From Blasia pusilla (lineage: Eukaryota; Marchantiophyta; Marchantiopsida; Blasiales): 64,000 nucleotides of DNA. The stretch spans positions 11,532,001 to 11,596,000 of the forward strand of contig CM114275.1 of the NCBI GenBank assembly GCA_050084515.1. Direction: 5' to 3'. A model generated the notes under the pieces. That model saw only the letters and a program-made list of their open reading frames with translations. It was not told the DNA's origin and searched no databases. The stretch's first letter is position 1; each line of letters opens with the position of its first letter. Positions 42,123 to 52,871 of this stretch are shown here, in pieces. The translations under genes and the position numbers were made by a program.

Positions 42123-42759
42123 ATGACTAGAAAGAAAACACAAGCAACCAAGGTAGGGAACATTACTCCCAAGTCCATCAGGACTCCTGCGTCACCATCT
42201 CCAGGTCCTCGTTCGGCGAATGAGATAAGTCAACAAGAAATAGAGGAGCGGGAAAGTGAAGTTGATATGCACAGGCAGGAGGTTCTAACAAAACACGTTC
42301 TGGAGGAGCTTGCTAAGCAAAATGCCAAGGCTGAGGCATCGAAGGCCTTGAAGAAAAGAGTCGCGGACGAGAAACGCGAGAAGAAGCGTCTTGATGCCTC
42401 TGTCAGGAGAGCAGAATTGGCAAAAGCTCAAAGGGAAAAAAATTGCCATTAAAGAAAGCCCTGCCCATCCAACAGAGAGTGTTGAGATGCAAGAAATGTC
42501 TCCGATGAGGTCTGGGGACACCATGAATCTAAAATCGGATGAGGAAATGGCCGAAGTTCAAGGGACATACGATGAGGTCATGAGGACAGCAAGTGTGGAG
42601 ATGGTGGACATCTCTGAAGAAGTAGGAGAAGAGTCTTTGTCGTCTTTGATCCCGATGGAAGAAATCGACCTTTATCGAATCGATGAGTTTCCTGTGGACT
42701 TGCCAACTGCTTTCCCAGAGCAGCAGGCGGGCCTGGACACTGACCCAATCTTTGAGCGG
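42123..42759 (+). pseudogene. Cargo gene exon 1 (coiled coil), copy D
   Basis: MTRKKTQATKVGNITPKSIR, then the EIEERESEVDMHRQE and KKRVADEKREKKRLDASVRR helix. One inserted A in a run near 42438 shifts the frame; the second half continues as SVEMQEMSPMRSGD to DPIFER in the frame starting 42391. Donor GTAAG at 42760. Confidence 0.65.
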
Positions 42760-42859
42760 GTAAGAAAATTTTGGGTTATGTGAAGGCTCATTATGCAATT
42801 CAATGGCGAAACACTGTATTTTATTAACTTGGTCCCCATTGTGGCTGGTTGTTAAGCAG

Positions 42860-43320
42860 ATGGCACTGATGGAGGGCCAAAAGGCCCCAAGAATTCCACT
42901 CTATTGGTTGCGAACAATGGAGTACGCCCGCGAAATCCAGTCGGAGGAGGACATTGCAAAGCTCAAACAGTCGGCGGTGACTGCATCCTATGTCGAAAAC
43001 TTCCCTCCATTCTATGTTCAGCCTTACGATGAACATGGAACCCAAGCTCTAGTGACGGAAGAGGACTTGGAGGCGTTGGATACTTTCTGTAGGATGAGAG
43101 ATCAGGAGTTTAGAAGAGCGATTGAAGGAACCCAATTTAGCTGGATGTGGAACCTCTACTTCTGTATCTGGGATGGAAACCACAGGAACATGGCATGGAC
43201 GCAGTTTGCAGAGGAGCGCCCAAATTCATTGGAGGCGGATTTTTGCGTGAAGGCAGTCGTGCTCCATCCATTTCCTCATCACATGGCAACGGTGGAAATG
43301 GCAATGCATACGATGAATAC
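42860..43320 (+). pseudogene. Cargo gene exon 2: ParB/Srx-like domain, copy D (exon open)
   Basis: MALMEGQKAPRIPLYWLRTM, FYVQPYDEHGTQAL, WDGNHRNMAW, HPFPHHMATVEMAMH. Open throughout, like copy A, with GCAG acceptor and GTAAGT donor. The Phe of WDGNHRFMAW is Asn here, while Asp, Gly, His and Arg are kept. It is the best-preserved ParB exon with copy A. Confidence 0.65.
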
Positions 43321-43993
43321 GTAAGTTTCCTCTTCCTTAAGTTTGATTCCTTCAACCCGTCGTTGTCCGACGGGTTGCATAATTGGAAAACTTAAAGATG
43401 GGTAGGAATGATTTGAGTCTCTTTCCACCATCTTGTTTGTGGTCAATGTCATCGTCAAGCAAACCGTTGGAGTTCGAAGGGTGCCTTATGGCCAAGCATG
43501 CCAGATTAATCCACGATACTAAAACTAGTCGAACATCAATGGGTGGAAAAATGACTGCATGATTTCTTTTCTCTCCAATCCGTCAGACTCCAAGGAGTTG
43601 CACAATGAGAGGTAACAAATCATCGGACGCCTAAAAGCAACTCATCGTAGTCCGTTGAGTTGCTGGACTCTTTGCTATTTTTTGGATACTTTTGGCCAAA
43701 AGCAACACGTCGGACTCCGACGGGTTGCATTTCCCCCCCAAGGTAGGTGATCAAAGTCCAAGAGCTTGCTTTTAGGCATCCAATTCCAGCTTTACAAGGC
43801 CATTGCGTTGGAGTCCGATATGTGGAGTTTTGAACCTGGAAACCAAGGAATAAGAGGGGCCAATCGGTTGGACCAAAGAGTCACGAAAAGAGAGTGCAAC
43901 CAGTCAAACTCTGATGGGTTGCAATTATCTCAAGAGTTTTGCAATAAGTGTAACACAAAGATAAGTGTTGAGTCCAACGGGTTGCAATATTTA

Positions 43994-45069
43994 TGTCGTG
44001 GGCCTACTCTCCTTGAACGTTAATCTTGTTGTTGCGAAAGCGTGCGTTCAGTAGGTCACGCTCTCAACGCCGATCTACATCCAAACACGCACTCTGGTTA
44101 GTCGAGTCTTGGATCAATCAACGGGCTAACTTTCCGAGTTCTCGTCTCGGTCTCTCATCACGCTCAACCTTCCTAGTTTCGCGGTTCACAACACGGGCAA
44201 GTCTCGCAAGACTTGGGACAGACTTGCTGGTCGGTTCAGGAACCTCAAACAGCATTTCGTGCCTGACGGTTCCAACTCTCTGATGGACATCCAATGAGTC
44301 CCTAACCGAGACTTGCACAAAGTGAATCTCGGGTTGGAATCCAAGTGTGGCGTACAAAGTCCACTTCCTTGGATCACGTTTGGGTTCCAAGTTCCAACGC
44401 CAAACTCCCGTTCCATCTCGTGCCTCCGAGACGCCGTTTGGCGCTCAAAGTGGGGATTCATGTTCCAAGACATCTTGGAAAGACTCCTCCCTTACTAGTA
44501 CTTCTGGGGATCTCCAGGGTCCCCCTACCTTTAGGGAAAGACACCCGGTCCTCTCCAATTGGCCTTCAACCCAATTGCTCTCACAATCGTTTTTGGCCAA
44601 TATCTCAGTATTTATTTATGAGTTTTCTAAGATCTTTAGTGCGTTGGAAGCATCTTAAGATAAGCTTTCCAACGCGCCCTTATTTGTTTCAAAAGCATCT
44701 TAGGCCTAAATGTTATGGTCCAAAACACAGTCACATTCCCCAAACACTAGTTGTGTTCCAAAACTGGTTCTCCTCTCTTCCTCTCCTCTCTTACTCTCTC
44801 CTGCCAAAATACCAGCCCCCCTCCTTGGCAACCAACCTTCCAAGACTCAACTCATCTCAAGTCTTGGCTTGCGTTTGGTCTAGGTTTCCTGGTTGCGACC
44901 ACTAACGCACAAAATGCACAATTCTGTTCCGCGTTTTGTCTCTTGGACTTTTCCAAGAGACCTTTCCAAACGCCTCTCCAAAGTGCAACCATCGTAGCAT
45001 GAGTCCACTTGAGTTCTAATGTTCCGCTTGGCGCCTATTTGGTGTTGTTTGGTTATGAGGGTCGCGACA
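43994..45069 (-). repeat. Solo LTR of gypsy 2 subfamily
   Basis: 1076 bp from TGTCGTGG to GTCGCGACA, flanked by the 5-bp duplication ATTTA (43989-43993 and 45070-45074). Matches the LTRs of gypsy 2 in reverse. About 50 bp longer because of a MULE-terminus fragment at 44768-44819. It arose by recombination between LTRs of a former full element. Confidence 0.85.
44768..44819 (-). repeat. Isolated MULE left-terminus fragment inside solo LTR
   Basis: Reverse strand GGGGGCTGGTATTTTGGCAG plus GAGAGAGTAAGAGAGG and GAGAGGAAGAGAGG, exactly the outer 50 bp or so of the composite MULE's left end. The surrounding LTR text (TTCTC on the left, TTGGCAACC on the right) is continuous with gypsy 2 LTRs at 52075-52105. 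No clear 9-bp duplication. Confidence 0.7.
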
Positions 45070-45267
45070 ATTTATCTCTATGTTACGATTTGGACCCCGA
45101 TGGATTGACCGAAGGGCGACCCGTTGGAGTCCAATGGGTTGCAACACTTATCTCTGTGCTACCATTTCAACCCCCATGGGTTGACAGAATTACGACCCGT
45201 CAGAGTCCAACGGGTTGCAGGAACCCGATAGCTTGCAGTATTCTTACCTTGTGTTTGGATGTGCAGG

Positions 45268-46587
45268 ATTGTATCCAAGGGGAACGTCACCCACCACTAG
45301 ATCCAGGATTGCGACAGGGTCAAGAAGATGCTAACGACGCACCCGGCAGAGTACAAGGGATTCTTGGGCGACGATCTAGTAAATGAGATGTTGGCGAAGG
45401 GAGCTCAAATAAAAAAGAAGACCTGGGCAAATACCTTCATTTCCCAAGATGTAGCCATCACAATCCTATGTTGGTCCAAGATCCAGGCCGCCAAGAAGAG
45501 TGCTTCGTCGAAACGTGCAAAGATTATTTAGGTTGCCGTATCTGTACCCACAAAGTACACTGCAAGCAAGATGCAGCGTTCCATTGAGATTCTCAACCCC
45601 AAACTTGATCGGAAGTCTTACAAGGAGCTCGAGGCGATAATCAAGCGCCAGCGGAAGAGAGACAAAGATCCACAGGGTTGGATCGGAGAGAAAGTTTCTC
45701 TAGAGCGCTTGCATAGGTTTGCGCTGTCTGGGATATCCGAGTTTAGGAGAATCCGACTGATGAAAATCAGTCTCGAGGGCACAAACACCCAAAAGTGGGC
45801 GGCACACCACCCTTTGGGAGTTTCAGATCCAGCGATCTCCCATTGGCTACGGGAATGGTCATTCTGGGACGCGTTGTGCCTTCTCGAGAAGTCCATGATT
45901 GTGGATCTACAAGCGGAGCTGAAGAAGATTGAGCCAATTCCAGAGGAAGAAAACCTAGAGGCTGCAAAAGATTTTGAACTATGGCTTGATGACATCAGAG
46001 ATAAGCCGACGAGAAACCCAGGATTCAGGATGATGTTCAAGAATCATATCCTCCCTCAAGCACACTTGGATGAGGAAAGGACGCCAGAAAATGGGATTTT
46101 GCAAAGAAGAAGCAGGATCTTCAGGACCAGGCGGCCGAGTCATCTCAACAAAGAGCTGCCCAACGGATGGTATACATGTACCTCAACAATTGTATGAATG
46201 CAAGTACCGGGAAAAAATTACCGGCAGCCTCCAAATTATGGGCTTCTTCTCCTGAAGGAGGGGATTCTCCATGTATGACATGGAGATGGGACATGGCAAT
46301 CTGAATGGGAGGTTATCAATTGTCCAATCCGGTTGGACTTCAATGACCCAAAGGACATTACAAAAAAAATATATCTGCATGGTGTATGATGCAATGGTCG
46401 TAGGCTGTTGTTTTCTTTTGCCGACGCGTATATGAACGACATGGGTTGTTTCTTGGTCCTCACTGGAGGGAGCGAAGACGAGCTCTTCAGCCTTCAATGC
46501 GTGAAGAGGTCGCTGAAGTGGAGGATGGCGCAATCATGGATCATTAAAAACGAGTATCCTTTCAGATCGGCGACGACTCAAGTCCTG
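45268..46587 (+). pseudogene. Cargo gene exon 3, copy D, linker deleted
   Basis: IVSKGNVTHH-type start, WANTFISQDVAITILCWSKI, a stop at 45529-45531, then 45571-46197 open (MQRSIEILNPKLDRKSYKEL, HRFALSGISEFRRIRLMK, FWDALCLLEKS). A frameshift near 46078 precedes ASPEGG and MYDMEMGH relics. The linker and DPPY-like part are missing at about 46408, and the end FADAYMNDMGCFLVLTGG to TQVL remains before GTAAGT. Confidence 0.65.
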
Positions 46588-47181
46588 GTAAGTCCTCTTT
46601 TTCAACAAATTGAGTTTGAACAAAAGTTCAAACGGGTTGCATCGCTGCATACAACCCGTCGGATCCCAACAGCTTGTGTCTGTGGTGTTGCAATCTGTCT
46701 GAAAGCGATGGGTTGCAAATTGACCAACAAGTCTCCATTGACTTGCAACCCGTCATAATCCGACCGGTTGCAAGTAGCACTGCTTTTCCACATGTTTCTA
46801 GAGTGATGCAACCCGTCTGAAAGCGACCGGCTGCTCTCATATTTGGAAGTTCTCAACTCTAAACAATTGTATTAAGTTGTAAGCCAACCATCGGACTCCG
46901 ACAAGTGGAGGTTCTGTCTAGCAAGATGAGCAACCTGTCGGCTTTCGATGGGTTGCTCATGGCCAACCCGTCGAACTCCGACAGGTTGCTGTTCTGTCAG
47001 GCCTATAGGCCAAGTTCAGACAGGTTGGTTATCACTATGGACTAGTATGATGGGTTGAAAAGCAACCTGTGAGACTCTGACATGTTGCTCCTCTGCCTAG
47101 CCAAATGAGCAACCCGTCAGATCCCGATGTCTTCTAGCTTTTTCCTTTTGCTGACATTTTTTTCCACTTGCTTGTTTACAG
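46588..47181 (+). repeat. Intron 3 with palindromes, copy D
   Basis: Palindromes near 46630-46680, 46690-46715, 46744-46770, 46806-46833, 46888-46910, 46929-46956, 46962-46988, 47065-47090 and 47108-47130. Arms are more variable than in other copies. It ends in GTTTACAG. Confidence 0.7.
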
Positions 47182-47695
47182 ATGGACCATGCATTTGTCT
47201 ACTGCTTTGTAAGGCCCAAGCACAACTTCCAAGTGTTCAAGATCCCGGATCCAGTGGATCCATGCTTCGATGGGTATAGCTTAGATAGTCTCTACAATTA
47301 CCCCCTGGGAATTTACATGCAGCATGGGACCCCCTTACTTGGAGGGAGGGAGAAGTCACCTGCCTTGATGCAAACGCTCATCAAGCTCTGCTCGAGGCCG
47401 GGTTACTTGGTCTTTGATTTAGTGGGCCTATCAAGGGCGAGTATGAGAGGCGCCGGCACAGTGGCAGGAACATTCTCTGCCTTGAGGGAAGGCCATACAT
47501 TTTTTTGACCTTTGCAAAGAGGCAAAGGCAGATTACGAGAGGCTAGTGGGAGTATACAACTCTCCTCCAAAGCCAACAGCTCCAGTTCCAGAACCACCAT
47601 TGATAGTGACACCATCGTCACTTCCTACTATTCCGAAAATCGGGAGGGCAAAGCCGACAGTAATTCTGGAAGAGCTATTGGACGATGACGAGTGA
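47182..47695 (+). pseudogene. Cargo gene exon 4: methyltransferase SAM half, copy D, frameshifted
   Basis: MDHAFVYCFVRPKHNFQVFK, TPLLGGREKSPALMQTLIKL, motif I GYLVFDLVGLSRAS, then a frameshift near 47455-47510 (GTVAGTFSALREGHTFF) with the tail FDLCKEAK and DDDE in another frame. Confidence 0.65.
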
Positions 47696-47987
47696 GTTCA
47701 AAGATTTATTGGACCCAGCGTGACTAAAGCATTTTGGAATAGGGATTTAGTGCTTTCCAAGGACGGAGCACGTATTGATACTAGATGGATGTCACCTTGC
47801 CGAGCATACAAGATTTATTGTCAAGGAAGGCGTTGGAACTCAAATCATGTTACATGGGGGTGTTATGGTGTACCTAGGGGGGCAAGGCTCTCGAATTCCC
47901 CAACATTTATGATGCCTATCTACAATCGGCCAGACGAGCCACTTGTATCCCAAGACATTCCTTTTGTACAAGAACCTAGGAGAGTGA
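47696..47987 (+). pseudogene. 3' flank of cargo gene D, truncated
   Basis: Keeps ARIDTRWMSPCRAYKIYCQG, RRWNSNHVTWGCYGVPRG and PLVSQDIPFVQEPRRV, then breaks at 47987. The nearer tail unit is deleted, so this part follows the methyltransferase exon directly. Confidence 0.55.
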
Positions 47988-48434
47988 GCACCTAAACCAT
48001 GACCAAGTGTTGGTTGACTAATACTTGGGCTTGCCCTAGCGTCCGCGGGGTAGATCACTTTGTTTTGGGGCTTAGAGTGATCTCACTCATAAGTGCATGA
48101 GTGAACTTAGTGACGCGCTTAAGTCGAATATGAGAGCGACCCAAAAGTAGTATGAGTTGTGGACCGTGTAAATAAGTGGGATGTTCATGAGATGTGAGCC
48201 ACACAAGTCTTAGGTAGCAAACTAAGTTAGCTTATTTTATAGGTAAGATTAGTTGTGAAGAAATTGATCTAGGATTATGGAAGAGGAGAGGCTAAATGAT
48301 GCTAAGTGTTGCAACAACAACTTAAGAATTAAGCCAAATGAGGAATTGCGGGTTAGCTACTAGAACGCAATTTGATGTCAAGGGGTTGGCTTCCCAAAAG
48401 ACTTGATATTACAAGGTTTACGTTGATGAAACTA
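47988..48434 (+). mobile_element. Gypsy 3' internal fragment
   Basis: Homologous to 56940-57365 (from GACCAAGTGTTG through the 'GATCTCACTCAT' block to 'TTTACGTTGATGA'). It stops before the polypurine tract; no LTR attached. A truncated relic. Confidence 0.65.
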
Positions 48435-48546
48435 GAAGAAATTGATGTTTTTATGACTATAGAAAATGACTCCATGCAATCATATATGACAATCCACAAC
48501 TTTAAATGACTCGTGACGCCAACACTCTTAAAAGACAAGCCATATA
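48435..48546. other. Short AT-rich stretch before solo LTR
   Basis: No gene seen. It shares GACTC/GAGTC words with 49555-50250, so it is probably the same host-like sequence split by the solo LTR. The last five bases (48542-48546, ATATA) are the left target duplication. Confidence 0.4.
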
Positions 48547-49549
48547 TGTTGCGACCCTCATGACCAAACAAGTGCCAAGCGGAACATCGGAACATTACCG
48601 GGCTCACGCTAAGATGGTTTGCGCGTTGGAGTTGTCTCAAAGAGGAGACAAGAGACGAGACGCGAGCGAGAAGTCGCGTTTCAGATGTGATGGTCGCGAC
48701 TCAGAAACCTGGACCAAACGCGGAATGAGACTTGAAAGAAGTCGAGTCTAGGAAGTGGGTTGCCAAAGGAAAGATCCGGATTTGGAATGCCACTTGCATT
48801 TGAGAGTTTCCGACTGTATTTATGGCCATAACTTTTAGCGCCAAGATGCGTTTGGAGCAAATAAGGGTGCGTTGGAAAGCTTATGGAGAGCCGGTCCAAA
48901 TGCTTTAAAGATCGCTGCAAACGCATAAGCAGCGGCTGAGATACGACCCGAAAACGACTGTAAGTGGAGTCGGGTTGAGGGCCACAATGAAAGGCCCGAA
49001 TCTCTTTTCCCAAAGGGGAGGGGTTATTGGAGAACCCCAGAAGCAATAGTAAGGGGGAAGGTCTCCGAGAGTGCTTGGAACCCAAACCCCACTTTGGGCG
49101 CCGCGGGGCAGCTCAAGGGCATGGAACGGAACGCGAGTTTGGGCGTTGGGTTGGGAAAACCTGCACCAAGTCCATTGAGGCGATTTTAGACATCCCTCTT
49201 GGATTTCACGCCGCGATTCAATTACTTGGGTCTCGGTTCGGAACTCACACAAGGACCGTTGAACTTTTGGGATCGCTAGGCGTGCAAGTGCCGTTTCAGA
49301 TCCCTGGACTAACCAGGAAGTCTGTTCCAAGTCTTGAAGGACTTGCCATGTGTTGGGAGCTAGGAACTAAGGAAGGTTGAGCTTGAGGAGACGCCGAGTT
49401 GAGGACTCGGTGGGTTGGAACGCCGGTTGGCCAAACCCGACTAACAAGAGTGCGTGTTTGGGTGCAGATCGGCGATGAGTTCGTGACCTACTGAACGCAC
49501 GCTTCCGCAACACTAAAGATTGACGTTCAAGGAGAGTAGGGGCGCGACA
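48547..49549 (+). repeat. Solo LTR of gypsy 1 subfamily
   Basis: 1003 bp, TGTTGCGACC to GCGCGACA, flanked by ATATA (48542-48546 and 49550-49554). Very close to both LTRs of gypsy 1. Confidence 0.9.
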
Positions 49550-49554
49550 ATATA

Positions 49555-50300
49555 TGCTTTGACTAGAGTCATTAATTTTGATAAGTCACGAATAAATGAC
49601 TCATGACTCGTACATGATAGATGCATGATGTGGACAAAATGACAAAAAGACACGGATATTGCATGTCATCATTGAGGTGTAATACCACATCATCATAATT
49701 GAGGTGTTTATTCCACATCACATTATTGAAATCATGTTAAAAATTGAATATGAGTCATTATATGACTTCGAGTAATTTATACGTGTGACTACTAAAGTCG
49801 TGTAAAGGCTTTTTGTGATAGTTGTTGTGATTGGTTTTAGTCGTGAAGTGACTCAAGCTAGTGAAGAGTAATCATCGAGTAACAAAAATGAAGTGACTCA
49901 AGCTCGTCAAGAGTAGTCATTGAATGAGTAAAATATTTGTCTCTTGTGACTCACAAAGTCATCTATGAATTCAAAATAATTACTCGTCAGAGATTTTTGA
50001 GTCATTTAATGATTGACATTCATTTATGATATTAAAGTGTTGGCATTTAGTGAAGTTTTTTTATATGCAAAATGAGTCATGAATAAAGGATTGGTGTTGA
50101 CCATGACATGACTCATGGAATGAGTCAAACTGTGACTAAAGAGTCATGAAAGGACTAAGACTATTATGCAAAGAATGATTAAAGACTCATGGCTTGACTT
50201 ACATCATGACTTGATCTATGTTTTGAGTCACTAATTCCAGTCATGATGCGTCTATGGGAGATCATATGGGATGAGCTATAGAAGAAGCCAATCATAACAA
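49555..50300. other. AT-rich stretch with many TGASTCA words
   Basis: At least eight exact TGACTCA or TGAGTCA heptamers (for example near 49597, 49751, 50004, 50074, 50110, 50121 and 50223, and two in 49845-49900), plus many one-base variants. This heptamer is the AP-1/GCN4-type bZIP site. No open frame of interest. It may be a decayed satellite. Confidence 0.45.
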
Positions 50301-50806
50301 ACATTGATTGGCTCCGATGGCAACCAACAAGAAAACATATAGAGATAATGCTTAATATCATAAACCAAAATCAAATTTGCATTCATAAGTTTCATTCATC
50401 CAATATTACAATGACTATTTTTTTCAGCAATGAACTTAACTGAACAAAACCAAATCCATCTTGACCTTAACTTGGCGGCGGAGAAGTAATTAGAAACTTG
50501 TAAAATAAGCCAGAATAATCAGTTCAGTCATTGAGCATAAATCAACTTACATCCTCTCCATGTAAAATGAAAGGAAAAAAATTCTCTTACTCCAAATCAA
50601 TAGGAAGCAAGTCATATATTATAATGATCACTTAGAGTAAGACTGTTGATTCCAATACTATGTGATCTAAAATTGGAAGTTGACAAAGGGTGAGGTTTCA
50701 ACATTCACAAAGAAAAGTGGATTTGCATCCTCCAACATCCAAATGAAAGTAAAAAACTAGAATAGTCCCAACCAAAATATTATTTTCTTGTCATATGATG
50801 AGTAGA
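50301..50806. other. AT-rich, no recognisable feature
   Basis: No palindromes, no open frames, no similarity to the other parts of the window that I could see. Confidence 0.4.
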
Positions 50807-51081
50807 TCAATCAAACCTCTTCTTCAAGTTTATTTCACGCCAGAGTACCAACAATCCTACAACATCACCCAGAACATAATATGATGGGTCATCTTCTTCG
50901 TTTGGCTGCCATAATTTGAAATCAGGCTCAATAGTAGATTTTAAGGCAATACACAATACCCTAATGGGGATGTACTTCACGTGAAACATATCTTTTCCTA
51001 AAAGACCTGAGACCACTCCATAGCCAATAACATGACGAGTGCTCCGTGGTTCAGTGAGTGACACCTCATCACCTATCTGTA
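50807..51081 (-). CDS. TNP1-like (En/Spm-associated) C-terminal exon
   Basis: Read after a TTACAG acceptor: GDEVSLTEPRSTRHVIGYGV, then GKDMFHVKYIPI, ALKSTIEPDFKLWQPN and YYVLGDVVGLLVLW, ending KKRFD. The arrangement of a small beta domain followed by 'LGDxVGxxVxW' resembles the C-terminus of plant TNP1/En-Spm-like proteins. It could also be a host gene that shares the fold. Open, with no frame damage, unlike its neighbours. Confidence 0.4.
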
Positions 51082-51257
51082 ACTAATCAAAGCACAAAAC
51101 AAAAAAAAATTTATTCAAATTTGATGAAGGGTTCATTAGCATTTTATAAGTCATCCACATATTTTATGCACTCAACCTTCAAGTGTTGGCATTCGTGATC
51201 TACTCAAGCTACTCCTATGTCCAAAATCCATATTTAATCTATAATTTTGGATTGTAT

Positions 51258-51485
51258 TCAATGACATGTAAATCTCCCATCAATGTGAGCAAGTACCCTT
51301 GTCTTCTTCCTCCCACCACCTGACTTCGCTTCGCTCTCATTACCATCACTTGCAGGCTTAGACTGCACCGTAATAGTCTTCAAGTTTTTGTTCAAGGGAG
51401 AAGAAACCTCCATTTTAATTCCAACAAGAGAGAAAGGATTTCCTTGCTGACAACCACCATTTGGTTCTAACCCTTTTCTTGCCAC
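51258..51485 (-). CDS. Hypothetical exon upstream of TNP1-like exon
   Basis: Starts after a pyrimidine-rich TTTTTTAG, giving MARKGLEPNGGCQQGNPFSL and a Lys/Ser-rich segment (SKPASDGNESEAKSGGGRKK), ending GRFTCH. Nothing recognised. It is on the same strand as 50807-51081 and could be an exon of the same gene. Confidence 0.3.
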   Translation of the reverse strand: MARKGLEPNGGCQQGNPFSLVGIKMEVSSPLNKNLKTITVQSKPASDGNESEAKSGGGRKKTRVLAHIDGRFTCH

Positions 51486-51836
51486 TAAAAAAAGAAATGG
51501 AGAATAGAAATAATCAGGAAAGAATGTGTTTCAAGGACCCCACGATATACACATTTCTGAAATTACAACTTTGAGATCAAGATATGAATTGACACTCATA
51601 TTTCTATTTCTTTATAAGAATCCAACAGACTCCTCCATTCAAAAATTGCAAGTAGAAGTACCAAGTCAACCTGTCTAAATAATTTTTAATGGGAGAAGCC
51701 GTCTTAATATTGACATTTCATACTCCCATCATGGTGAGGTAAAATAAGAACTTACTCTTTGCACTTGTCTCACAAGCATGAATATTCAACGAGACTTGGA
51801 ATGCAGGTGCCTTTTCTTTTCTTCGGCAACCCTGTA
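51486..51836. other. AT-rich flank left of gypsy 2
   Basis: No gene seen. The last bases (51832-51836, CTGTA) match the right flank ATGTA (58419-58423) in four of five positions, a probable target duplication of gypsy 2. The stretch continues at 58419. Confidence 0.4.
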
Positions 51837-52857
51837 TATCGTGACCCTCATAACCAAACAACACCAAATAGGCGCCAAGCGGAACATCATAACTCAAGTG
51901 AACTCACGCTGCGATGTTTGCGCTTTGGAGAGGCGTTTGGAAAGGTCTTTTGGAAAAGTCCAAGAGACAAAATGCGGAACAGAGTTGTGCGTTTCATGCG
52001 TTAGCGGTCGTGAACAGGAAACCTAGACCAAACGCAAGCCAAGACTTGAGATGAGTTGAGTCTTGGAAGGTTGGTTGCCAAAGAGGTGAGAACCAGTTTG
52101 GAACACGACTAGCGTTTGGGAGAATCTGACTGTATTTAGGACCATAACGTTGAGCTCCAAGATGCGTTTGGGACAAGTAAGGGCGCCTTAGAAATCTTAT
52201 TTTCAGACGCTTCCAACACATTAAAGATCTCAGAAAACTCATAAGTATTGGCTGAGATATTTGCCAAAAACGACTGTGAGAGCAATCGGGTTGAGGGCCA
52301 ATTGGAGAGGCCCGGGTGTCTTTCCCTAAATGTAGGGGGCCCTCGGAGATCCCCAAAATTACTAGTATGGGAGGAGTCCCTCCAAGATGTTTCGCAACAC
52401 GAATCCCCACTTTGAGCGCCAAACGATGTTTTAGAAGCAGGGATGGAACAGGAGTTTGGCGTTGGAACTCGAAACCCAAACCTAATCCAAGGAAGTGGAC
52501 TTTGTACGCCACACTTGGATTCCAACTCGAGATTCATTTTGTGCGAGTCTTGGTGAGGAACTCATTGGATGTCCATCGGACAGTCGGAGGCAAAATTCCG
52601 TTTCAGGTTCCTAAACTGACCAGAAAGTTTGTCCCAAGTCTTTCGAGACTTGCCCGTGTTGTAAACCGCGAAACTAGGAAGGTTGAGCTTGATGAGAGTC
52701 CGAGACGAGAACTTGAAAAGTTAGCCCACTGATTGATCCAAGACCCGACTAACCAAAGTGTATGTTTGGATGCAGATCAGCATTGAGAGCGTGACCTACT
52801 GAACGCACGCTTCCGCAACAAACAAGATTAACGTTCAAGGAGAGTAGGTACACAACA
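51837..52857 (+). repeat. 5' LTR of gypsy 2
   Basis: 1021 bp, starting TATCGTGACC (canonical TGTCGCGACC with two G-to-A or C-to-T changes) and ending ACAACA. Clearly diverged from 57392-58418, so the insertion is older than gypsy 1. Confidence 0.85.
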
Positions 52858-52859
52858 CG

Positions 52860-52871
52860 TGGTATCAGAGC
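52860..52871 (+). promoter_or_regulatory. Primer-binding site (initiator tRNA-Met), gypsy 2
   Basis: TGGTATCAGAGC two bases after the 5' LTR. Confidence 0.9.

Larger units (their letters stand above)
43321..45267 (+). repeat. Intron 2 with palindromes, copy D, interrupted by solo LTR
   Basis: Palindromes at 43353-43378, 43460-43482, 43576-43602, 43639-43664 and 43702-43729, then the solo LTR, then 45096-45142 and 45183-45222. The first ends in GTTGTCCGAC rather than the ACTCC type. Acceptor GTGCAG at 45267. Confidence 0.7.
37937..47987. mobile_element. Composite MULE element D (both ends missing)
   Basis: Transposase on the reverse strand (37937-40836), cargo gene on the forward strand (42123-47695). 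Neither terminus is present: the left side is fused to MULE-B, the right side stops within the 3' tail (47987) at a gypsy fragment. Intron 2 holds a solo LTR. Confidence 0.7.
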
